In this document: positions 50,983-59,221 of the stretch, in pieces | Position numbering within the stretch: the stretch's first letter is position 1 | How the letters are laid out: every line of letters starts with the position of its first letter | From: G965277745 sp965277745 | Lineage (GTDB): Bacteria; Pseudomonadota; Gammaproteobacteria; Cardiobacteriales; Cardiobacteriaceae | Direction of reading: 5' to 3' | DNA: 64,000 bases | Assembly: GCA_965277745.1 (NCBI GenBank) | Contig: OZ255837.1 | Span: forward strand, 558,001 to 622,000 | The notes under the pieces: model-generated | Database searches by the model: none | Told to the model about the DNA's origin: nothing | The model's input: only the letters and a program-made list of their open reading frames with translations | Position numbers and translations under genes: made by a program

Positions 50983-52128
50983 TCAGGGAGCCGCGCTTTT
51001 TACCGCGACGTCATGGCGCAGAGGGTCGACATCCGGGAAAGCGGCACTTCCCCGCGCGACCAGAACGTCGTTCCAGTCGATTCCTTTCGCTCCGGGCGCG
51101 ATGGGCGCTTCGGGCAGGAGAATGACGACCTTGACGCCGCCCTTCTCCAACCGGGTTTTCAGGGCGTTCGCCGCCTTCTGCCCGGTCAGGGACCTGTCCT
51201 TGTCGGCCCAGACGAGAACCGTGTGGACACCCGCCGGAATCTCGACGCGTCGCATCAACATCGCGTTGACCGTCGACCAGACCGGAACGCGGCTGACCCG
51301 GTACGCCGACAGGGCCGTTTCCAGCCCTTCCGCAACGCCCAGGACGCCTCGCGTCGGTTTCCCCAGCCTGACCGCCGCGCCTCCGAGGTTCAGACCCGTC
51401 GGCACCGGCATCATCTTTCTCGGACTGCCGACCGCGGCTTTCTCCCCGTTCATTGCCAGGTAGGTGCGCGTCAGCGTCACCAGCCCCCCCGCGGGATCGC
51501 GGACGGCGCAAACGATGGCGGGAAACTTCCCCGTTTCCCGGCCGTCTCCGTCATAGTAGGGCATCGCCGCAGCGAAGCGCAGGTTGTCCGCGCGTATGAG
51601 CGACGGCAGCCGTCGTTTCCCGAAGTACAGGCGCATCGGCTCCGCCGCGGCATCGGAAAACGGCACGCAGGCGTTCCACAGCTTTGCGATTCTCCCGCGA
51701 AGACGCGCCCGGTAGGCGCGTTCACGCGCCGCCTTCCTCTCCATTTCCGCCGCGACGCCGCGCAACCACGGCGGCGGGGTGTATGGACGTCTCGGCGCCG
51801 GCTTTTCCTGTCGATACCCGGGCTCTTCCTTCGCGACCCCGAGGTAGTCGCCGACCGCGTTCAGGCATTGCCCGAAATCCCAGCCGTTGAGCCACATCAG
51901 CAACGCGAAGCCGTCGTGACGCGCGCCGCAGGTATTGCATATACCGCCGCCGGTACGGGAGACGTCCCGGAACAGGCGGAAGCCGTCCTTGCCGCCGTGA
52001 ACGGGGCAGGAGACGTGGTGTCCCGGCCGGCGCAGCGCCGCTTCGAGAGCGGGCGCAAGCGCGGCCAGGATGGACAACCATCTTCCTTCCGCGGCCTTAC
52101 GGACCGTGTCGATCTTATACCAGGACAT
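50983..52128 (-). CDS. Zinc-finger Toprim DNA primase of ICE/P4 type
   Basis: A 381-residue primase. N-terminal zinc finger (CPVHGGKDGFRLF ... GGGICNTCGARHDG, residues 40-70), a central primase-like region (CVPFSDAAAEPMRLYFGKRR) and a Toprim domain (RGVLGVAEGLETALSAYRVS, then VLVWADKDRSLTGQKAANAL). It synthesises primers for element replication after transfer. Start MSWYKIDTV has AAGGAG upstream and lies within the end of the preceding 65-codon frame, so they are coupled. It is the last gene of the minus-strand operon; a GC-rich hairpin follows (50964-50992). Confidence 0.88.
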   Translation of the reverse strand: MSWYKIDTVRKAAEGRWLSILAALAPALEAALRRPGHHVSCPVHGGKDGFRLFRDVSRTGGGICNTCGARHDGFALLMWLNGWDFGQCLNAVGDYLGVAKEEPGYRQEKPAPRRPYTPPPWLRGVAAEMERKAARERAYRARLRGRIAKLWNACVPFSDAAAEPMRLYFGKRRLPSLIRADNLRFAAAMPYYDGDGRETGKFPAIVCAVRDPAGGLVTLTRTYLAMNGEKAAVGSPRKMMPVPTGLNLGGAAVRLGKPTRGVLGVAEGLETALSAYRVSRVPVWSTVNAMLMRRVEIPAGVHTVLVWADKDRSLTGQKAANALKTRLEKGGVKVVILLPEAPIAPGAKGIDWNDVLVARGSAAFPDVDPLRHDVAVKSAAP

Positions 52129-52312
52129 GAAATCGCTCCTTCATGGTCGGTGACCATGTCGTCGAATTGAACGGTGTACGGCGCGGAAAAGCGCCATCGG
52201 CAACCGGCGTGAAAAGGTCGGTGCTTCCGGCACGAGCGGCGACGGTCGTCGTCTCCGCACCCTCCGGAAAGGCGAAGCTTTCGTTTACGGAAAGTTCGGG
52301 ATATAAAGACAT
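52115..52312 (-). CDS. Small protein coupled to primase, 65 aa
   Basis: MSLYPELSVNESFAFPEGAE ... FNSTTWSPTMKERFHVLV. ATG 52312 follows AAAGGAG; the frame overlaps the primase start by 14 bp. Unrecognised; possibly an accessory replication protein. Confidence 0.6.
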   Translation of the reverse strand: MSLYPELSVNESFAFPEGAETTTVAARAGSTDLFTPVADGAFPRRTPFNSTTWSPTMKERFHVLV

Positions 52313-52336
52313 GGTGTTCTCCTTTATCGCAAGAAA

Positions 52337-52376
52337 AAAGGGGAACACCGCCCCGGGGGACAATGTTCCCCCGAGG
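52337..52376 (-). terminator. Hairpin with T-run before small ORF (copy at 55277-55316)
   Basis: On the minus strand GGGGGAACATT...GGTGTTCCCC then TTTTTT, ending about 20 bp before the next ribosome-binding site. Related hairpins occur at 52797-52834 and 55795-55832, each in the gap before or after a Bdr-like gene. They may act as partial terminators within the operon. Confidence 0.6.
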
Positions 52377-52395
52377 GAAAGAATGCGCGTCGAGA

Positions 52396-52776
52396 CTAGA
52401 TCAGTCGCAACGCGGTGACGAGGGCGCCGAGAAAAGCGAAGCCGACGCCGACAAACCACTTGAAATCGCCCAGGCGGCTTTCAAGCGTGTCGAACTTGCT
52501 GTCGAGCGCGTCGAACTTGGCGTCGACCGCCTCGAACTTGGCGTCGAATTTGGATTCGAGCGTGTCGAACTTGGCGTCGAATTTGGATTCGAGCGCGTCG
52601 AACTTGGATGCGAACGCGTCGAATTTGGCGTCGAATTTGGATTCGATGGTGTCCAGTTTCCCGAGCACCTTGTCTCTGTCCTCGTCCGTTTTGAGATCGA
52701 TCAACCCGGCAATCGCCAGGCGATCTTTTTCCTCGAGTCGGGAAGCGAGCGCTTCCACTTTCGATAGTTCCGTCAT
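52396..52776 (-). CDS. Bdr-like coiled-coil protein with C-terminal membrane anchor, copy 1
   Basis: A 126-residue protein. The N-terminus MTELSKVEALASRLEEKDRL is followed by an array of 11-residue units of the type SKFDAKFDALE, predicted to form a long coiled coil, and a C-terminal membrane helix (WFVGVGFAFLGALVTALRLI). The arrangement resembles Borrelia Bdr/DUF1640-type anchored coiled coils. GGAGAACGTT precedes the ATG. The paralogue at 55336-55770 has more units. Function unknown; it could tether element DNA or proteins to the membrane. Confidence 0.8.
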   Translation of the reverse strand: MTELSKVEALASRLEEKDRLAIAGLIDLKTDEDRDKVLGKLDTIESKFDAKFDAFASKFDALESKFDAKFDTLESKFDAKFEAVDAKFDALDSKFDTLESRLGDFKWFVGVGFAFLGALVTALRLI

Positions 52777-52964
52777 AACGTTCTCCTTACAAATGAAAAA
52801 AGGGGAACATCGCCCCGGGGGGATGTTCCCCCACGGGGTGGAAGGACGCCGCGAGGCGGCGCTCAAAAGCTGTTTGTTTTCGGCGACCAGCTATCGCGCG
52901 GATGATCGCGTCGCGATCCAGAATCGCCATCATACACGATCTCACGACGCCGAAAAACCCGCGA

Positions 52965-52983
52965 ATCGCCCAAAACGGGCGAT
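52965..52983 (-). repeat. Dispersed hairpin element, copy 2
   Basis: ATCGCCC-AAAAC-GGGCGAT with a GGGTTTTT tail on the minus strand, in the gap between exo and Bdr-like gene 1. See 30637-30655. Confidence 0.6.
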
Positions 52984-53038
52984 CCGAGGGAAAGGGTTGC
53001 CGCCGATCGGGGGCGGGCTCTTTTCACCGGCGCGCGTT

Positions 53039-54019
53039 TCACGCTCGCAGCGGTGGACGCTCCGAGGGCGCGAGGCCCTCGTCGGCGACGTCGCGCGCTT
53101 TGATCGTCACCCGGCAGCGAGCGGAAGCCTTTTCCCGGTAGCGGTCGATGTCCTCGGGGGACATCTCCGGAAGTTTCTCGGAAAGCAGCTTCTTGTAGTT
53201 CACCCGGCCGGCGGCCTGATATTTGGTCACCGCCACACCATGACAATCGGCGTGGCAGTATTCCGCCATCAGAGACTTCATCGTCTCGAGACACGCTTGC
53301 CGCTTCTCCTCGATCTCGCTCAGGCGCCGTTTCAACTCCGCGATCCCTTCCTCGTGGAGGCGGTATCGCTCGGTTGCGTCGATCCAGCGCGCGGCTTCCT
53401 CGCCTCGCGGGACATACAGGTCCCTGAGCGGATCTTTTTCGGGCGCTTTCTTGCGGGTCACCCGTTGCCAGAAGGATTCCGCCTCGCCGAGGATCTCTTC
53501 GATCATCGCCTCGTCGCGGGAAATCGGGAATTCCAGCGTTCTTCCTTCGAAGTAGTAGACCAGCCAGCCTCGCTCCGCTTCCGTCACCAGCAATTGATGC
53601 TGCAACTGCGGGTAATGAAGCCGGTAGGCCGCGCTGTTTTCCTTTCCGGCGCGAAGCCCTTCCCAGACGGACGCCCCCGGGCATTTCAGCTCGACGGGGG
53701 CGCCGTCTTCTCCAAGACCGTCCAGGGACGCTCTCATGAGCGGATGCCGGCGCGATTCGACACACACCGGCAGCAGCATGTCGCCATGCTTTTCCTCGAA
53801 GGCGCGTCTTGCCTTGTCCTCGTTCTCGATCCCCCGGCGAACCAGGGGATTCTTGCCGAAATCGGCTTCACGCGCGTATCCGGTCTTCTCGGCCCACAGT
53901 CTCCAGCGGGTCTTGTACGGAGAACGATCCAGCAGGACGGCGGCGTCGCTCGCGGTAATCCCCTCGCGGCGCCACGCGCGCCATTCGTCACAGCGCTGCG
54001 GCAGATTGACGATTTTCAT
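53039..54019 (-). CDS. YqaJ-type viral recombinase exonuclease (Red Exo-like)
   Basis: A 326-residue lambda-exonuclease superfamily protein: CDEWRAWRREGITASDAAVL (the WHxxRxxGIGGSD-like motif), PLVRRGIENEDKARRAFEEK, ASLDGLGEDGAPVELKCPGA (catalytic D...ExK), then HYPQLQHQLLVTEAERGWLV. It resects dsDNA ends 5' to 3' for annealing by the RecT/Bet partner. The start overlaps the bet stop by about 30 bp, with GGAGG upstream. The bet-exo pair is a hallmark of SXT/R391-type elements, where it promotes element recombination and mosaicism. Confidence 0.9.
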   Translation of the reverse strand: MKIVNLPQRCDEWRAWRREGITASDAAVLLDRSPYKTRWRLWAEKTGYAREADFGKNPLVRRGIENEDKARRAFEEKHGDMLLPVCVESRRHPLMRASLDGLGEDGAPVELKCPGASVWEGLRAGKENSAAYRLHYPQLQHQLLVTEAERGWLVYYFEGRTLEFPISRDEAMIEEILGEAESFWQRVTRKKAPEKDPLRDLYVPRGEEAARWIDATERYRLHEEGIAELKRRLSEIEEKRQACLETMKSLMAEYCHADCHGVAVTKYQAAGRVNYKKLLSEKLPEMSPEDIDRYREKASARCRVTIKARDVADEGLAPSERPPLRA

Positions 54020-54917
54020 CGTTTTCCTCCTCGTTCGCGTTTCGCGCGGCGTTTCCGCTTGCCGGATCGCCGGCGGCGCATCGCGGCGCTTCGATGTGCG
54101 CCATTTCCTTCTCGCGGAGGAATCGGAGCGCGTATTCGCGCGCCGCGCCCGCGTACCGTCCCTTCACGTACTCATGCGCCGCGGACCAGACGTTTTCGGC
54201 GACGGCGCGACCCGTGAGTTTGTTCAGGATCGGATCGAGCTCGCGGCGTTCGACGGCCGTGAGTTCGGCGCCGTCGTCTCGCGCCGTTGCTTCGACGCCC
54301 ATCTGCGCGGCGAAGAATCCGTGCCCCGTTTCGCGCATCCGTTCGGCTTCGTCCTGGTCGTACAGACCCGAGAAACCGAAGGCGACACGGGAACACTGGA
54401 TCAACGCCTTGTGGCGCAGTTGACGCTTGGTGTGCGTCTGCCAGGGACCGTGGACGCGGTAAGTGCCGTCACGGCCCTTTCCCTGGAAAGCTTCCCGGTA
54501 GACCTCGTCGAGGAATTCCTTGACGCGCACCGGGTGTGATCTGTCCTTACGGTAAATCACACACTCTATCCATTCCGGGCAGTCCACCCTGGCCTCGGGC
54601 ATCCGCAGCGTCTTCTCCGCGTAAACGAATTCGACGCCATCGCAGTGCGGGTGCTCGTTGATGATACGGCACCAGCCGTTCACCCCGACCACCGGCACGA
54701 TTCCGTTTCTTTTGTCGGGAAACGCGTACAGTTCGCCGGTGAAAGGATTCAGTTTGTACTGGTCGGCGACGATCAACAGAGTCATCATCTGCTCGTTGCT
54801 CGGGGCGCCGCCGTCTTGCTGCCTGAAAGCGGTGGCCTTCAGGGTTTCGTAGAACTTGCCGCCGTCGACGCCGAAACGGGCGGCGATACGGGTGACAAGC
54901 GATTTGCTGTCGGACAT
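53988..54917 (-). CDS. bet: Bet/RecT-type ssDNA annealing protein
   Basis: A 309-residue Red-beta family annealase: FYETLKATAFRQ, MMTLLIVADQYKLNPFTGEL, YAFPDKRNGIVPVVGVNGW, RIINEHPHCDGVEFVY, then HTKRQLRHKALIQCSRVAFG. The C-terminal 100 residues are divergent and charged. It anneals complementary strands exposed by Exo. CAGGAG precedes ATG 54917. Such proteins could drive the domain swapping seen among the antirepressor and traG copies in this window. Confidence 0.92.
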   Translation of the reverse strand: MSDSKSLVTRIAARFGVDGGKFYETLKATAFRQQDGGAPSNEQMMTLLIVADQYKLNPFTGELYAFPDKRNGIVPVVGVNGWCRIINEHPHCDGVEFVYAEKTLRMPEARVDCPEWIECVIYRKDRSHPVRVKEFLDEVYREAFQGKGRDGTYRVHGPWQTHTKRQLRHKALIQCSRVAFGFSGLYDQDEAERMRETGHGFFAAQMGVEATARDDGAELTAVERRELDPILNKLTGRAVAENVWSAAHEYVKGRYAGAAREYALRFLREKEMAHIEAPRCAAGDPASGNAARNANEEENDENRQSAAAL

Positions 54918-55042
54918 GGTGTTTCTCCTGTGTTGAGAGTAACCCCTCCGGAGACAGCGAGGCCCTCGCGGGGCACAGGCGTCCCCGCAGGGTTTTTCGA
55001 TCGCGCCCGGCGTTTTACGCGCCGGACGACGGGATCGAACGA

Positions 55043-55252
55043 TCAGCCGATGAAACGGAACAACCGCAAGGCTTTTCCGGTTTCCCGCATAGATCGCTCG
55101 ATGTCTTTTATATTCGAAAAGGCGGACGAGCCGTCCTCATCGAGGCCAGCCTCGTATTCGCCGAGACGTTCGCGTTCTCGAAACAGTTCCTTTTCAAGAA
55201 CGCTCAGGCGTTCCCGTAAAGAATTTTCGATCGTCGCAAAAACGGTAAACAT
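55043..55252 (-). CDS. Small helical protein, 69 aa
   Basis: MFTVFATIENSLRERLSVLE ... ERERLGEYEAGLDEDGSSAF. Acidic helical protein with GGAGAACACC before the ATG, the same leader sequence as the 65-codon gene at 52312. Unrecognised. Confidence 0.55.
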   Translation of the reverse strand: MFTVFATIENSLRERLSVLEKELFRERERLGEYEAGLDEDGSSAFSNIKDIERSMRETGKALRLFRFIG

Positions 55253-55335
55253 GGTGTTCTCCTTTATCGCAAGAAAAAAGGGGAACACCGCCCCGGGGGA
55301 CAATGTTCCCCCGAGGGAAAGAATGCGCGTCGAGA

Positions 55336-55770
55336 CTAGATCAGTCGCAACGCGGTGACGAGGGCGCCGAGAAAAGCGAAGCCGACGCCGACAAACCACT
55401 TGAAATCGCCCAGGCGGCTTTCAAGCGTGTCGAACTTGCTGTCGAGCGCGTCGAACTTGGCGTCGACCGCCTCGAACTTGGCGTCGACCGCCTCGAACTT
55501 GGCGTCGACCGCCTCGAACTTGGCGTCGAATTTGGATTCGAACGCGTCGAATTTGGCGTCGAACTTGGATTCGAACGTGTCGAACTTGGCGTCGAATTTG
55601 GATTCGAGCGCGTCGAATTTGGCGTCGAATTTGGATTCGATGGTGTCCAGTTTCCCGAGCACCTTGTCTCTGTCCTCGTCCGTTTTGAGATCGATCAACC
55701 CGGCAATCGCCAGGCGATCTTTTTCCTCGAGTCGGGAAGCGAGCGCTTCCACTTTCGATAGTTCCGTCAT
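55336..55770 (-). CDS. Bdr-like coiled-coil protein with C-terminal membrane anchor, copy 2
   Basis: A 144-residue paralogue of 52396-52776. The N-terminal 45 and C-terminal 40 residues are identical, but the coiled-coil array is longer and differently ordered (repeated FEAVDAK, DALESKF). Same leader GGAGAACGTT. Variation in repeat number between linked copies indicates frequent slippage or unequal crossing-over. Confidence 0.8.
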   Translation of the reverse strand: MTELSKVEALASRLEEKDRLAIAGLIDLKTDEDRDKVLGKLDTIESKFDAKFDALESKFDAKFDTFESKFDAKFDAFESKFDAKFEAVDAKFEAVDAKFEAVDAKFDALDSKFDTLESRLGDFKWFVGVGFAFLGALVTALRLI

Positions 55771-55963
55771 AACGTTCTCCTTAAACAAATGAAAAAAGGG
55801 GAACATCGCCCCGGGAGGACAATGTTCCCCCACGGGGTGGAAGGACGCCGCGAGGCGGCGCTCAAAAGCTGTTTGTTTTCGGCGACCAGCTATCGCGCGG
55901 ATGATCGCGTCGCGATCCAGAATCGCCATCATACACGATCTCACGACGCCGAAAAACCCGCGA

Positions 55964-55982
55964 ATCGCCCAAAACGGGCGAT
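55964..55982 (-). repeat. Dispersed hairpin element, copy 3
   Basis: ATCGCCC-AAAAC-GGGCGAT, 67 bp upstream of the AcaB-like start on the plus strand and 194 bp upstream of Bdr-like gene 2 on the minus strand. Confidence 0.6.
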
Positions 55983-56049
55983 CCGCGGGCTCGGCGTGAC
56001 GGGCGGCGACCGATATCCTGTATCGAAAGCGCAAAACGGAGTGGCGACA

Positions 56050-56706
56050 ATGAACGAACAAGGCACGCGCGCACCGCGTGGTGGTCGCGACAACCCTTAC
56101 TCGCGCCCCGTGTTCAGGCAGGTCTTGAAAGTGAACAGTCTTCAGGGGCAGCACGTCATGGCGCGCAGTTTCGAGCGGGTCTCGAACGCGCTGTTCTCGA
56201 TCGGGGTCGTCCTGCGCGTGCTCTGCGCGCCGGAGGAAATCGACCGGGTGGAAAGCGTTGTCATGGAGGATTTTTCCAAAACCTCCACGGACCTGGACAG
56301 AGCCATCGCCCAGTTCACGAAGCTGATGGAAGACAACGGCGTCGACGCGATGCCGGAGTACACCCATCCGAACGAATACGCCATCGAAATCAAGTCCCCG
56401 CAAGCTGCGCGTTTCGCCGCGCTGATCCGCAAGCTCGACGAACTGATGGCGCTTGTCGACACCCTTTGGCTCAACGCTGTGCTGAACGACAAACAAAGAA
56501 GCGATATCGGCTACCAGTGGCGGCAGCGCCTGGTCAGGCTCGGTGGGCGCATCGTCGCCATCGAAAGGCGCGCCCACGCGGCCGCCCGCGCCCGGGGAAA
56601 AGACGGCGAAGCGGCGGGCGAATCGCGGGAAGAGGGTCGGGAGAAGGAAGAAGAAAAGGACCTCGGTGAGGAAGAAAAAGACCCCGGGGCGGAAAGCGCG
56701 TCGTGA
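56050..56706 (+). CDS. AcaB-like (DUF1845 / TIGR03761, PFL_4669) ICE regulator
   Basis: A 218-residue protein: RPVFRQVLKVNSLQGQHVMA, LRVLCAPEEIDRVESVVMED, then AARFAALIRKLDELMALVDT and WLNAVLNDKQRSDIGYQWRQ, RLVRLGGRIVAIERRAHAAA. This is the integrating conjugative element family TIGR03761/DUF1845, to which the IncC activator AcaB belongs. A Glu/Lys-rich tail ends it. ATG 56050 follows GTGGCGACA, a weak ribosome-binding site. It is the only plus-strand gene in this block and converges on flhC-like 56775. By analogy it helps activate transfer or the acaDC-like genes. Confidence 0.85.
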   Translation: MNEQGTRAPRGGRDNPYSRPVFRQVLKVNSLQGQHVMARSFERVSNALFSIGVVLRVLCAPEEIDRVESVVMEDFSKTSTDLDRAIAQFTKLMEDNGVDAMPEYTHPNEYAIEIKSPQAARFAALIRKLDELMALVDTLWLNAVLNDKQRSDIGYQWRQRLVRLGGRIVAIERRAHAAARARGKDGEAAGESREEGREKEEEKDLGEEEKDPGAESAS

Positions 56707-56774
56707 CCATGGCCCGCGATTCCCTTCGCGCCGGCGAACGGAAGCGCCGCCACTTTCCACGAGCCGGCGCGGAG

Positions 56775-57278
56775 TCAATCACAAAACGGGCAACCGAGAA
56801 TGATTTTCTGGTTGATCGAGGTGAAGCACGTGCAACCGCAGGTGGCGCACGTCTCGAACATCGCCTTGGTGGCGGCGAGTTCCGCCGCGAGACACCAGGC
56901 GTCGCTGATGTCGAAAGATTTCCATTTTGCCATCTCCGCCACCTCCGCGCGCATGGCGCGATACAGACGGTACGCCTTTTCGAGCGCCGCGATGTCGACC
57001 GAATCCAACACTCCCGCCCCGCCGATGTCGCGGTACAAGGCCATCAGCAGCGACGCCTGAATCTTGGCGCCACGGCTGCGAATCAGCGTGGCGCCGCCGC
57101 GGAAAACGCCGTATCCGCGCGGCGGCGCGTTTCCTTCACGCGCGAGGTCGCGGAATATACGGCGCACCTGCTTTTGGCTCAGTCCCGTCTCGCTCACGAT
57201 GATCCCGCTGATGTACCCGGACAGGACCATGTGCCGCGCCTGTATCCAGCGACCAAGAGTCGCGGTGTCCATTTTCAT
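56775..57278 (-). CDS. FlhC/SetC/AcaC-like transcriptional activator subunit
   Basis: A 167-residue FlhC-like protein: RWIQARHMVLSGYISGIIVS, TGLSQKQVRRIFRDLAREG, PPRGYGVF, AALEKAYRLYRAM, and a C-terminal zinc site ETCATCGCTCF ... ILGCPFCD (two Cys pairs as in FlhC). SXT SetC and IncC AcaC belong to this family and, with their FlhD-like partner, switch on conjugation genes. GGAGG precedes ATG 57278. It lies at the end of the cro-side operon, so CI repression should silence it. Confidence 0.85.
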   Translation of the reverse strand: MKMDTATLGRWIQARHMVLSGYISGIIVSETGLSQKQVRRIFRDLAREGNAPPRGYGVFRGGATLIRSRGAKIQASLLMALYRDIGGAGVLDSVDIAALEKAYRLYRAMRAEVAEMAKWKSFDISDAWCLAAELAATKAMFETCATCGCTCFTSINQKIILGCPFCD

Positions 57279-57885
57279 TTTCGCCTCCTCGCAGCGATTG
57301 CTGCAGTTTCTTCAGGACCGGGCAAACCACTTTGCGCCGCGGCCCGTCGAGAATTTCCGCGACGATATCGGGGGCGCAACGCAGCGCGAAACGCGGCGCC
57401 GTGGTGGCCGCGAGGTGACGGAGTCGATTGTCCGTCGCCGCGGCGACCCGTTCCGCGACACGGCGCGACACGGCGAACACCACCGCGGCGGTCGGCGCGT
57501 CCCGCGCCGCGAGACGGTTCAACAGCAGCCAGTATGCGGCGAATCCGTCCACCATCCGGTCGATGGCCATCCCCGGGTCGTGGTATCCGGCGAGACGGCA
57601 GAAGATGGCCTGCTCGGGGATCGCCGGACGAAAGGAGAGGAGCACGCCGGAAGCCAGGCGCGACAAGCGCTCCGGCGTCGCGTCGGCGAATTTGGCGACG
57701 ATATTCGCGGTGAGGGAAAATCTCTCGGCCGCGCGCGCGGGAGTTTCCCTGGCCAGGGCGGCGAGCAGCCGCCACAGCCCCAGATCGAGCTCGTAGACGT
57801 TTCTGTCGGCCTTTTCCGCGTTCAAGGCGATGGCGTCGCAATCCCATGCCGCGACAAGGCCGGACGCCGACACGGTGCTTCCCAT
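57136..57885 (-). CDS. FlhD/SetD/AcaD-like transcriptional activator subunit
   Basis: The N-terminal portion (YELDLGLWRLLAALARETPA, then IVAKFADATPERLSRLASGV and LLSFRP) resembles FlhD. A longer helical C-terminal region (AIDRMVDGFAAYWLLLNRLA ... VCPVLKKLQQSLRGG) follows. The ATG overlaps the transglycosylase stop (ATGA). The frame stays open 143 bp into flhC-like, an unusually long overlap whose last 45 residues look like shadow sequence, so the functional protein may end near LRGGENEN. It would form a heteromer with 56775-57278. Confidence 0.7.
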   Translation of the reverse strand: MGSTVSASGLVAAWDCDAIALNAEKADRNVYELDLGLWRLLAALARETPARAAERFSLTANIVAKFADATPERLSRLASGVLLSFRPAIPEQAIFCRLAGYHDPGMAIDRMVDGFAAYWLLLNRLAARDAPTAAVVFAVSRRVAERVAAATDNRLRHLAATTAPRFALRCAPDIVAEILDGPRRKVVCPVLKKLQQSLRGGENENGHRDSWSLDTGAAHGPVRVHQRDHRERDGTEPKAGAPYIPRPRA

Positions 57886-58481
57886 CACAGATGCCGAAGC
57901 CTGCGGTAAATCGTCAGGACACGGCGGCCGTAGCGACGCGCCCGGCCTTCGTCGCGCCAGGTGTGATACCTGCCGACACCGAGCTCGAAATCCTCCGGCG
58001 CCGAAGCGATGGCCCGCGAGAGTATCCGGGCGCCGACCATGAGATTGGTGCGCGGATCCAGCAAGTCGGCCGGTGAGGCCAACCCGCGGCCATGCCAGCG
58101 AAGGTTCACCTGCATCAGGCCGACGTCGATCGCGCGACCATGGCGCCGTGAGAACACGGCGAGTTTCGCCCCGGCCTCCTCCTTCGTCGCCGCGCGGAAA
58201 GGCCGCCCGGGCGCCCTCAGGGTCCACGGGTACGGGGCGACACGGCCGCCGCCGCGATTGGCCCCCGACTCGACCAACGCCACCGCGTAAATCAGCAGCG
58301 AGTCCAGTCCGTATGCCCGCGCGGCCTCGTCGAACAGGGTTCCGCCGAGATCGAGGGCACGGACGGAAGACGGGAAACAGACGGCGAGAAGCGCGCCGAG
58401 CATCGCGGATTTCCAGCCTTTCGGCCACCAGACGCCACCGTTCGCGGTGGCGATGACCGAACGGTCGTCGCCGTCGATCAC
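57885..58481 (-). CDS. Lytic transglycosylase (SLT domain), conjugation-type
   Basis: A 198-residue exported transglycosylase. I chose GTG 58481, which overlaps the previous stop (GTGA). The signal segment SAMLGALLAVCFPSSVRALD is followed by the SLT fold: FDEAARAYGLDSLLIYAVAL, VESGANRGGG (catalytic Glu in VES), AIDVGLMQVNLRWHG, PRTNLMVGARILS and YHTWRD. It opens peptidoglycan for the conjugation channel. An slt gene next to the FlhDC-like activator recalls SXT/IncC elements. Confidence 0.88.
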   Translation of the reverse strand: MIDGDDRSVIATANGGVWWPKGWKSAMLGALLAVCFPSSVRALDLGGTLFDEAARAYGLDSLLIYAVALVESGANRGGGRVAPYPWTLRAPGRPFRAATKEEAGAKLAVFSRRHGRAIDVGLMQVNLRWHGRGLASPADLLDPRTNLMVGARILSRAIASAPEDFELGVGRYHTWRDEGRARRYGRRVLTIYRRLRHL

Positions 58482-59221
58482 GCCCGCCCCCCGTCTGCTG
58501 TTCCCATCATCTCGCGTAGCCGCCGCCACTGCTCGTCACGGGACAGTTCGCCCAGTTCGGCGAGTCGTCGCCGGTCATGCGCGGGATTGATGATTTTCCG
58601 TTCGAGCGCGGTTGCGGGCGGCGTGACATCCGGCAAGGCGCCGCCGTCGCGCACATGCTCGATCAGCAGGCCGTACATCCGCCACGCCGCGATTTTCCCG
58701 CGATTGTCGTCAAGTATCATGCGATCCCAGATCACGCCGTGATCGGCCGCGTTACGCATCATCCAAATCGATTCCGGCGGCGAACGCCGGGAACCGTGGA
58801 ATTGCACCCCCGCCCAAGCGGTCTCGAAATCGATCAGGCCGAGGAGTGCGCTTTCCGTCGGGCACAGACGAACGAAACCGTCGACGGAGAGATCGTAGTA
58901 ATCCCCCTGCTTCGGCATACCCGACTCGCGTAACCTGATGAAGCCGGCACGCACCCCGGCGAGCGGCATTGCCCCGAGCACGCGCACCCAGGTTTTCGCG
59001 TGCCGCCAGTCCGCCGCATAGCGCGACAGGAACAACTGCCCGTAACGGTCGCTCAATTCTTCCCAGATCGCGCTCATCGCTTGCTCGAGTTCAGCGCCAT
59101 CAGCCGATCGTGCCATCGATCGTGCGGTTTGCGGCGGCTTTTTCCCGTTCTCGCCGCACATTTGCCGCTCTGACCCGCTCGACGGGCGTAGGGTTGCGGC
59201 GATATCCTCGATTGCCTGCAT
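58478..59221 (-). CDS. Phage replication protein P-like helicase loader
   Basis: A 247-residue protein. The core (AIWEELSDRYGQLFLSRYAA, TWVRVLGAMPLAGVRAGFIR, then MPKQGDYYDLSVDGFVRLCP) fits lambda P-type loaders, which deliver DnaB to the element origin. ATG 59221 has GGGAGG upstream and overlaps the O-like gene by 122 bp; ATG 59116 (MARSADG) gives a more normal overlap. The frame upstream of 59221 is antisense-type repeat sequence (HLLHRGV units) and is not counted. Confidence 0.65.
   Translation of the reverse strand: MQAIEDIAATLRPSSGSERQMCGENGKKPPQTARSMARSADGAELEQAMSAIWEELSDRYGQLFLSRYAADWRHAKTWVRVLGAMPLAGVRAGFIRLRESGMPKQGDYYDLSVDGFVRLCPTESALLGLIDFETAWAGVQFHGSRRSPPESIWMMRNAADHGVIWDRMILDDNRGKIAAWRMYGLLIEHVRDGGALPDVTPPATALERKIINPAHDRRRLAELGELSRDEQWRRLREMMGTADGGRA

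Larger units (their letters stand above)
52310..52983. repeat. Direct duplication around Bdr-like gene 1 (partner 55250-55982)
   Basis: Near-identical blocks of about 0.7 kb, each containing a hairpin terminator, a Bdr-like coiled-coil gene, a second hairpin and the ATCGCCC hairpin. They bracket exo, bet and one small gene. Length differs because of the internal 33-bp repeats. Confidence 0.85.
55250..55982. repeat. Direct duplication around Bdr-like gene 2
   Basis: Partner of 52310-52983 in the same orientation, longer by the extra 33-bp units. Confidence 0.85.

Noticed and set aside
52480..52640. Regular repeats in the 52.5 and 55.5 kb regions as possible CRISPR or iterons
   Set aside because: They are in-frame 11-residue coiled-coil repeats of the Bdr-like genes, without unique spacers.
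54960..55000. GC-rich hairpin with T-run on the plus strand upstream of bet
   Set aside because: No plus-strand transcript is expected to end there; without RNA data it cannot be called a terminator.
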